A DNA stretch of 64,000 nucleotides, from the NCBI RefSeq assembly GCF_000327065.1, contig NC_019936.1, positions 1,302,001 to 1,366,000 on the forward strand. The letters run 5' to 3'. The position numbers and the translations under genes are program-made. The notes under the pieces were generated by a model that was given only the letters and a program-made list of their open reading frames with translations, made no database searches and was not told where the DNA came from. This document shows, piece by piece, positions 58,871 through 64,000 of this stretch (position 1 is the stretch's first letter; each line of letters begins with the position of its first letter). The stretch comes from Stutzerimonas stutzeri RCH2. Its GTDB lineage: Bacteria; Pseudomonadota; Gammaproteobacteria; Pseudomonadales; Pseudomonadaceae.

Positions 58871-60733
58871 ATGGCCTTACTTCAGATTGCTGAGCCCGGA
58901 CAAAGCCCACAGCCTCATCAGCGGCGCCTGGCTGTCGGAATAGACCTGGGTACCACAAATTCTCTTGTGGCTGCCCTGCGCAGTGGCGTTACTGCGCCCC
59001 TGGCGGATGCCGATGGGCAGGTGATCCTGCCATCGGTGGTGCGTTACCACGCGGATCACGTTGAGGTTGGTGCACAAGCCAAGCTTGCTGCGGCGACCGA
59101 TCCGTTCAATACCATCAGTTCCGTTAAGCGGTTGATGGGGCGCGGGCTCGCCGATGTGAAGCAGATGGGCGAGCAGTTGCCGTACCGCTTCCGTCAGGCT
59201 GAATCGCAGATGCCTTTCATCGAGACGGTTCAGGGTGCCAAGAGCCCGGTGGAAGTCTCTGCTGAAATTCTTCGCGCACTACGTCTGCGTGCCGAGGAGA
59301 GCCTGGGTGGCGAGCTGGTCGGGGCGGTGATCACCGTTCCTGCCTATTTTGACGATGCGCAGCGTCAGGCAACCAAGGATGCCGCACGGCTTGCGGGGCT
59401 CAACGTCCTTCGTCTGCTCAACGAACCCACCGCGGCGGCCGTTGCTTATGGCCTGGATCGTCAGGCCGAAGGCGTCGTTGCTATTTACGATCTGGGTGGC
59501 GGAACCTTCGATATTTCAATTCTTCGCCTGACCAAAGGCGTGTTCGAAGTGCTGGCCACTGGCGGCGATACTGCGTTGGGCGGCGACGACTTCGACCATA
59601 CCGTGGCTGACTGGATTCTCGAGTGTGCCGGCGTGTCCGGCGACCTCGAGCCGGGTGCGCAGCGGGAATTGCTGAAGATTGCCTGTGATGCCAAAGAGCG
59701 TCTCACTGACGTCGACGTAGTGACTGTTGCCTATGCCGGCTGGTCCGGTGAACTGCATCGAGAGACCTTCGACGCGCTGATCGAACCGATGATTGCGCGC
59801 AGTCTGAAATCCTGCCGGCGTGCCGTGCGCGACTCCGGCGTGGAGCTGGAGGAGATCACCGCGGTGGTGATGGTCGGTGGCTCGACTCGCGTGCCGAAAG
59901 TGCGTTCTGCAGTCGGACAGTTATTTGGTCGTGAGCCGCTGACTGATATCGATCCTGACGAGGTCGTGGCGATCGGTGCAGCGATTCAGGCCGAAACGCT
60001 GGCCGGAAACAATCGCGACGGAGAAGAGCTGCTGTTGCTCGATGTGATTCCGTTGTCGCTCGGTCTGGAGACCATGGGTGGGCTGATGGAGAAGATCATC
60101 CCGCGCAATACGACGATTCCGGTCGCCCGGGCGCAGGACTTCACCACCTATAAAGATGGCCAGTCGGCCATGATGATTCATGTCCTCCAAGGCGAGCGTG
60201 AACTGATTTCCGATTGCCGCTCTCTGGCGCGCTTCGAGCTGCGCGGCATTCCGCCGATGGTCGCGGGGGCGGCGAAGATTCGCGTTACCTTCCAGGTCGA
60301 TGCAGACGGTTTGCTCAGCGTATCGGCGCGCGAACTGGCATCCGGCGTCGAGGCCAGTATCCAGGTCAAGCCGTCTTACGGCCTCACTGATGGCGAGATC
60401 GCGCGCATGCTCGAGGACTCCTTCCGCAAGGCGGACGAGGATCGCGATGCGCGCGCGCTGCGTGAGCAGCTGGTCGATGCGCAGCGTTTGCTGGAAGCGG
60501 TCGAGGCAGCGTTGGCGGCTGATGGCGAGCGCCTGCTGTCTGCCGAAGAGCGGCTTGCTATTGACTCCCAGATGGCCGGATTGCGCGGGCTGCTGGACAG
60601 CCAGGATGCGGTCGCCATCGAGCGGCAGACCAAACGCCTTAGCCAGATTACCGACGCCTTTGCCGCGCGTCGCCTGGACTCCACCGTCAAGGCCGCGCTG
60701 GCCGGGCGGCGGCTCAACGATATCGAGGATTGA
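58871..60733 (+). CDS. hscA: Fe-S assembly chaperone HscA
   Basis: Hsp70-type chaperone specific for IscU. The 620-residue protein carries [13 protein letters not shown], the ATPase blocks [36 protein letters not shown] and [13 protein letters not shown], and a substrate-binding domain starting about residue 390 ([27 protein letters not shown]). Normal length. Confidence 0.97.
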   Translation: MALLQIAEPGQSPQPHQRRLAVGIDLGTTNSLVAALRSGVTAPLADADGQVILPSVVRYHADHVEVGAQAKLAAATDPFNTISSVKRLMGRGLADVKQMGEQLPYRFRQAESQMPFIETVQGAKSPVEVSAEILRALRLRAEESLGGELVGAVITVPAYFDDAQRQATKDAARLAGLNVLRLLNEPTAAAVAYGLDRQAEGVVAIYDLGGGTFDISILRLTKGVFEVLATGGDTALGGDDFDHTVADWILECAGVSGDLEPGAQRELLKIACDAKERLTDVDVVTVAYAGWSGELHRETFDALIEPMIARSLKSCRRAVRDSGVELEEITAVVMVGGSTRVPKVRSAVGQLFGREPLTDIDPDEVVAIGAAIQAETLAGNNRDGEELLLLDVIPLSLGLETMGGLMEKIIPRNTTIPVARAQDFTTYKDGQSAMMIHVLQGERELISDCRSLARFELRGIPPMVAGAAKIRVTFQVDADGLLSVSARELASGVEASIQVKPSYGLTDGEIARMLEDSFRKADEDRDARALREQLVDAQRLLEAVEAALAADGERLLSAEERLAIDSQMAGLRGLLDSQDAVAIERQTKRLSQITDAFAARRLDSTVKAALAGRRLNDIED

Positions 60734-60738
60734 CCCAG

Positions 60739-61077
60739 ATGCCGCAGATCATTTTCCTGCCTAACGCCGATCATTGCCCGGAAGGTGCCGTTATCGAGGC
60801 GCAGACGGGTGAGACGGTACTGGATGCCGCGCTGCGTAACGGCATCGACATCGAGCATGCTTGCGAAAAGTCCTGTGCGTGCACAACCTGTCACGTGGTG
60901 GTGCGCGAAGGCTTCCAGTCGCTTGAGGTCTCTGACGAGCTGGAGGACGACATGCTCGACAAGGCTTGGGGGCTGGAGCCTAATTCGCGCTTGTCCTGCC
61001 AAGCGGTGGTGGCTGATGCCGATCTCGTCGTCGAAATACCGAAGTACACCATCAATCAGGTTTCCGAAGGGCATTAA
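60739..61077 (+). CDS. fdx: ISC system [2Fe-2S] ferredoxin
   Basis: Electron donor of the ISC machinery, 112 residues. The ligand Cys are 42, 48, 51 and about 87 (HACEKSCACTTC, RLSCQAV), with the extra conserved Cys46, as in E. coli Fdx. The start is ATG 60739 (MPQIIFLPNADHCPEG). Confidence 0.96.
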   Translation: MPQIIFLPNADHCPEGAVIEAQTGETVLDAALRNGIDIEHACEKSCACTTCHVVVREGFQSLEVSDELEDDMLDKAWGLEPNSRLSCQAVVADADLVVEIPKYTINQVSEGH

Positions 61078-61089
61078 GGGGCGAGCGTG

Positions 61090-61290
61090 ATGCAGCTTAA
61101 ATGGAGTGATGTGCTGGAGATCGCCATCGAGCTGGCCGAGCGCAAGCCCGGTGTCGATCCGCGCTATGTGAATTTCGTCGATCTGCACCGTTGGGTGATC
61201 GAATTGCCTGACTTTTCTGACGAACCCAATCGCGGCGGAGAAAAGGTCCTCGAGGCCATTCAGGCCGCCTGGATCGAAGAGGCGGAATGA
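61090..61290 (+). CDS. iscX: IscX, Fe-S assembly adaptor
   Basis: 66-residue acidic protein (YfhJ) that binds IscS and modulates iron delivery. It reads MQLKWSDVLEIAIELAERKP followed by GVDPRYVNFVDLHRWVIELPDF and ends IQAAWIEEAE, the family pattern and length. Last gene of the operon; ATG 61090. Confidence 0.96.
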   Translation: MQLKWSDVLEIAIELAERKPGVDPRYVNFVDLHRWVIELPDFSDEPNRGGEKVLEAIQAAWIEEAE

Positions 61291-61394
61291 TAGCGGGGCG
61301 GCTTGCGTCTCTGCCCTGAGAGCATTGAAGCAACCGTTTGGCAGTTGATCGCCTCTTCGACAGTCCACCCCTCTACCCTTATGTTTTCACGCTG

Positions 61395-61417
61395 AACCCG
61401 CGTATAATCCGCGGGTT
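61395..61417 (+). promoter_or_regulatory. ndk promoter -10 inside a perfect inverted repeat
   Basis: AACCCGCG-TATAATC-CGCGGGTT: a perfect 8-bp inverted repeat whose loop contains a consensus TATAAT at 61403-61408, 48 bp before ndk. A clear -35 is not evident. On RNA from iscX it would form a hairpin followed by a short T run, so one sequence may both end isc transcription and start ndk. Confidence 0.6.
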
Positions 61418-61455
61418 TACTCGTTCGCTTTAACCCATCAGTTTTGGAGTCCTAC

Positions 61456-61887
61456 ATGGCCCTGCAACGCACCTTCTCCATCATCAAGCCTGACGCTGTC
61501 GCCAAGAACGTCATCGGCGAAATCACCACCCGTTTCGAGAAGGCCGGCCTGCGCGTCGTCGCTTCCAAGATGGTTCAGCTGTCCGAGCGCGAAGCTGCTG
61601 GTTTCTATGCCGAGCACAGCGAGCGCGGTTTCTTCAAGGACCTGGTTGCCTTCATGACTTCCGGCCCGGTTATCGTTCAGGTGCTGGAAGGCGAGGACGC
61701 CATTGCCAAGAACCGTGAGCTGATGGGTGCTACCAACCCGAAAGAAGCTGCTGCTGGCACCATTCGCGCCGACTTCGCCGTTTCCATCGACGAGAACGCC
61801 GTACACGGTTCCGATTCGGAAGCTTCCGCTGCTCGTGAAATCGCTTACTTCTTCGCTGCCACCGAAGTGTGTGCACGCATTCGCTGA
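61456..61887 (+). CDS. ndk: Nucleoside diphosphate kinase
   Basis: Balances NTP and dNTP pools. The 143-residue protein has the family start [22 protein letters not shown], and the phospho-His in the [20 protein letters not shown] signature (about residue 117). ATG 61456; own promoter at 61403. Confidence 0.98.
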   Translation: MALQRTFSIIKPDAVAKNVIGEITTRFEKAGLRVVASKMVQLSEREAAGFYAEHSERGFFKDLVAFMTSGPVIVQVLEGEDAIAKNRELMGATNPKEAAAGTIRADFAVSIDENAVHGSDSEASAAREIAYFFAATEVCARIR

Positions 61888-61906
61888 TTGAGCGAAGGTG
61901 AATCCA

Positions 61907-63055
61907 ATGATTGCCACCACCGGTAAAGTGAATCTGCTCGGGCTTACCCAGTCGCAACTGGAGAGCTTCTTCGAGTCCATCGGGGAAAAGCGTTTTCGCG
62001 CCGGTCAGGTGATGAAGTGGATTCACCACTTTGGCGTCGATGACTTCGATGCCATGAGCAATCTCGGCAAGGCCTTGCGCGAAAAGCTCAAGGCCTGCGC
62101 CGAGATTCGCGGTCCGGAGATCGTCAGCGAAGACATCTCCAGCGACGGCACCCGCAAGTGGGTTGTACGTGTCGCTTCGGGCAGTTGCGTGGAAACGGTG
62201 TATATCCCGCAGGGCGGGCGCGGAACACTATGCGTGTCCTCGCAGGCTGGCTGCGCGCTGGACTGCAGCTTCTGCTCCACCGGCAAACAAGGTTTCAATA
62301 GCAATCTCACCGCTGCCGAAGTTATCGGGCAGGTGTGGATTGCCAACAAGTCATTCGGCTCCATCCCGGCGAAAATCGATCGCGCTATCACCAACGTGGT
62401 GATGATGGGGATGGGCGAGCCGCTGCTGAACTTCGATAACGTAGTCGCCGCCATGCATATCATGATGGATGACCTCGGCTACGGTATTTCCAAGCGCAAG
62501 GTGACGTTGTCGACCTCGGGCGTCGTGCCGATGATTGACGAGCTGGCCAAGGTCATCGACGTGTCCCTGGCGCTGTCGCTGCACGCGCCTAATAATGCGC
62601 TGCGTGATCAGCTGGTGCCGATCAACAAGAAGTATCCGCTGGATATGTTGCTGTCGGCCTGCAAGCGCTATATCTCGCAGCTTGGCGAGAAGCGCGTGCT
62701 GACCATCGAGTACACGCTGCTCAAGGGCATCAATGACCAGCCCGAGCATGCCGAGCAGATGATCACGCTGTTGGCGGATATTCCCTGCAAGATCAATCTG
62801 ATTCCGTTCAATCCGTTCCCTCATTCCGGATATGAGCGGCCGAGCAACAATGCCATCCGGCGTTTTCAGGACATCCTGCACAAAGGCGGGCACAATGTGA
62901 CGGTGCGTACCACCCGCGGCGAAGACATCGACGCGGCTTGCGGTCAGCTCGTCGGCCAGGTTCTGGACCGGACGCGTCGAAGCGAGAGATACATCGCTGT
63001 GCGTGAGCTACAGAGCGAGCCAGGTACGGCGCAAATTGCTTCGAACCGATCCTGA
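61907..63055 (+). CDS. rlmN: Dual-specificity 23S rRNA/tRNA adenine-C2 methyltransferase RlmN
   Basis: Radical SAM enzyme that makes m2A2503 in 23S rRNA and m2A37 in tRNA. The 382 residues contain the cluster motif CALDCSFC (about 120), [39 protein letters not shown] and the C-terminal methyl-carrier Cys in [10 protein letters not shown] start at ATG 61907 ([13 protein letters not shown]), with AAGGTG 6 bases upstream; the GTG at 61898 is inside that ribosome site. Confidence 0.96.
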   Translation: MIATTGKVNLLGLTQSQLESFFESIGEKRFRAGQVMKWIHHFGVDDFDAMSNLGKALREKLKACAEIRGPEIVSEDISSDGTRKWVVRVASGSCVETVYIPQGGRGTLCVSSQAGCALDCSFCSTGKQGFNSNLTAAEVIGQVWIANKSFGSIPAKIDRAITNVVMMGMGEPLLNFDNVVAAMHIMMDDLGYGISKRKVTLSTSGVVPMIDELAKVIDVSLALSLHAPNNALRDQLVPINKKYPLDMLLSACKRYISQLGEKRVLTIEYTLLKGINDQPEHAEQMITLLADIPCKINLIPFNPFPHSGYERPSNNAIRRFQDILHKGGHNVTVRTTRGEDIDAACGQLVGQVLDRTRRSERYIAVRELQSEPGTAQIASNRS

Positions 63056-63066
63056 GGGGGATGCTG

Positions 63067-63825
63067 ATGACTCTGCGCGCTGCGCTGCTGCTTCTACTGA
63101 CCGGCCTGTTGGCCGGTTGTGTGTCTTCTGGAACCGTCGATCCGCTGAGAACCGACGAAGGTCGCCAGCAGGCGCGCGACGCCTATATTCAACTGGGCAT
63201 CGGTTATCTGCAGCAGGGCGCGGCAGCTCGCGCGAAGACACCTTTGCGCAAGGCGCTGGAGATGGATCCGCGCAGTGCCGATGCACATGCTGCGTTGGCC
63301 TTGGTATTCCAGACCGAGATGGAAAACGATCTCGCCGACAAGCACTACCGCGAGGCGCTGTCCAGCCGCAAGGATGCCCGCATCCTCAACAACTACGGCA
63401 GTTTTCTATTCGAGCAGAAGCGCTATCCGGAAGCCATGGAGCGCTTTCGTCAGGCGGCTGAAGACAACATGTACCCGGAGCGCGCACGGGTGTTTCAGAA
63501 CCTCGGCATGACCGCGCTGCAGCTGGGGCAGCGCGAAGAGGCCGAGCTTCACTTTACTCGCTCGCTGCGCCTCGACGGTCGCCAGCCTCGCGCGCTGCTC
63601 GAGCTTGCCCTCATGGCCTTCGAGGACAAGCAGTACGTTCCAGCCAAGCGTTACTACGATAGCTTCAGCCAGGTAGCTGAGCAGAACGCACGCAGTTTGC
63701 TGCTCGGTATTCGTCTGGCCAACATCCATCAGGACCGCGACACGGCTGCCAGCCTCGGGCTGCAGCTGAGGCGGTTGTATCCCGGTACGGATGAGTACAA
63801 GCAATATCTTTCGGAGCAACGATGA
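63067..63825 (+). CDS. pilF: Type IV pilus biogenesis lipoprotein PilF (PilW)
   Basis: Outer-membrane pilotin that helps PilQ secretin assemble. The 252 residues have a lipoprotein signal (LLLLLTGLLAGCVSS, lipid Cys at about 18) and about six TPR units (residues 40-250: IQLGIGYLQQGAAARAKTPL, ADAHAALALVFQTEM, RILNNYGSFLFEQKRYPEAM). ATG 63067 is preferred over 63061 because GGGGG then sits at proper spacing. Stop overlaps the rodZ ATG. Confidence 0.94.
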   Translation: MTLRAALLLLLTGLLAGCVSSGTVDPLRTDEGRQQARDAYIQLGIGYLQQGAAARAKTPLRKALEMDPRSADAHAALALVFQTEMENDLADKHYREALSSRKDARILNNYGSFLFEQKRYPEAMERFRQAAEDNMYPERARVFQNLGMTALQLGQREEAELHFTRSLRLDGRQPRALLELALMAFEDKQYVPAKRYYDSFSQVAEQNARSLLLGIRLANIHQDRDTAASLGLQLRRLYPGTDEYKQYLSEQR

Positions 63826-64000
63826 CCGCGCCGCACCAAGAATCCGCTGCACCGACGGGCAACAATCCAGGCGAGACGCTGCGTAAAGCCCGCGAAGACA
63901 AGGGCTGGACGCTGTCTGCAGTTGCGCAACAGCTCAATCTCACCGAGCGTTCGCTAGGCCGTATCGAAGCGGGTGACTTCAGTCAGTTGCCGGGACATAC
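63822..64000 (+). CDS. rodZ: Cell-shape protein RodZ, N-terminal part
   Basis: The window ends 59 codons into this gene. The visible part, MTAPHQESAAPTGNNPGETL then RKAREDKGWTLSAVAQQLNLTERSLGRIEAGDFSQLPGHT, is the cytoplasmic helix-turn-helix domain (HTH_25) that binds MreB in RodZ. Gene position after pilF supports it. It overlaps pilF by 4 bp (ATGA). Confidence 0.9.
   Translation, partial: MTAPHQESAAPTGNNPGETLRKAREDKGWTLSAVAQQLNLTERSLGRIEAGDFSQLPGH

Overview
The window is a GC-rich chromosomal segment of a Pseudomonas-group gammaproteobacterium. Gene content, protein sequences and REP-type repeats fit the Pseudomonas stutzeri (Stutzerimonas) lineage best; this is inferred from memory of gene order and protein similarity, not from a search. 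There are no rRNA genes, phage, IS elements or CRISPR arrays. One tRNA gene is present, tRNA-Leu(CAA).

Left third (1 to about 19.2 kb): a purine catabolism region. Allantoicase (cut by the left edge), OHCU decarboxylase and PuuE allantoinase run leftward, with 5-hydroxyisourate hydrolase diverging from them. Next come a LysE exporter, an AzgA-type purine permease and a divergent GntR/FCD regulator. A Zur-type zinc uptake operon (znuCBA) separates these from guanine deaminase, xdhC, xdhB, xdhA, a 2-oxoglutarate/Fe(II) oxygenase, a BMP-family solute receptor and an 8-oxoguanine deaminase, all reading leftward. Together they take guanine, hypoxanthine/xanthine and 8-oxoguanine to urate, then 5-hydroxyisourate to allantoin and ureidoglycolate. 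The urate oxidase itself is not in the window. Two repeated palindromes mark this region. TTGTRYACAA occurs at the puuE/uraH and permease/gntR intergenic regions. TGACY-N4-RGTCA occurs upstream of the permease, xdhA and, imperfectly, the BMP gene. I read them as two separate operator classes.

Middle (19.2 to 37.3 kb): a mixed accessory and housekeeping stretch. It holds a truncated SDR pseudogene, a P2-type cation ATPase, mltF, a GIY-YIG protein, a GST-like protein, an ndpA-PPK2-DUF4344 operon, a UbiA-type prenyltransferase, two MFS transporters, rlmF, and a nhaD / winged-helix / SLC13-TrkA_C transporter block. Two very small genes also lie here.

Right half (37.5 kb to the end): a conserved pseudomonad core. 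valS, a small conserved protein, holC and pepA run leftward and diverge from lptF-lptG. Then come an RDD protein, a cold-shock protein, tRNA-Leu, queA-tgt-yajC-secD-secF, a glycine-zipper protein, suhB (opposite strand), trmJ-cysE, iscR-iscS-iscU-iscA-hscB-hscA-fdx-iscX, ndk, rlmN, pilF and the start of rodZ. The iscR promoter carries a clear type-1 IscR site. Several genes start with GTG or TTG (puuE, uraH, permease, znuB, xdhA, lptF, trmJ, hscB); starts were chosen from Shine-Dalgarno position and family N-termini.
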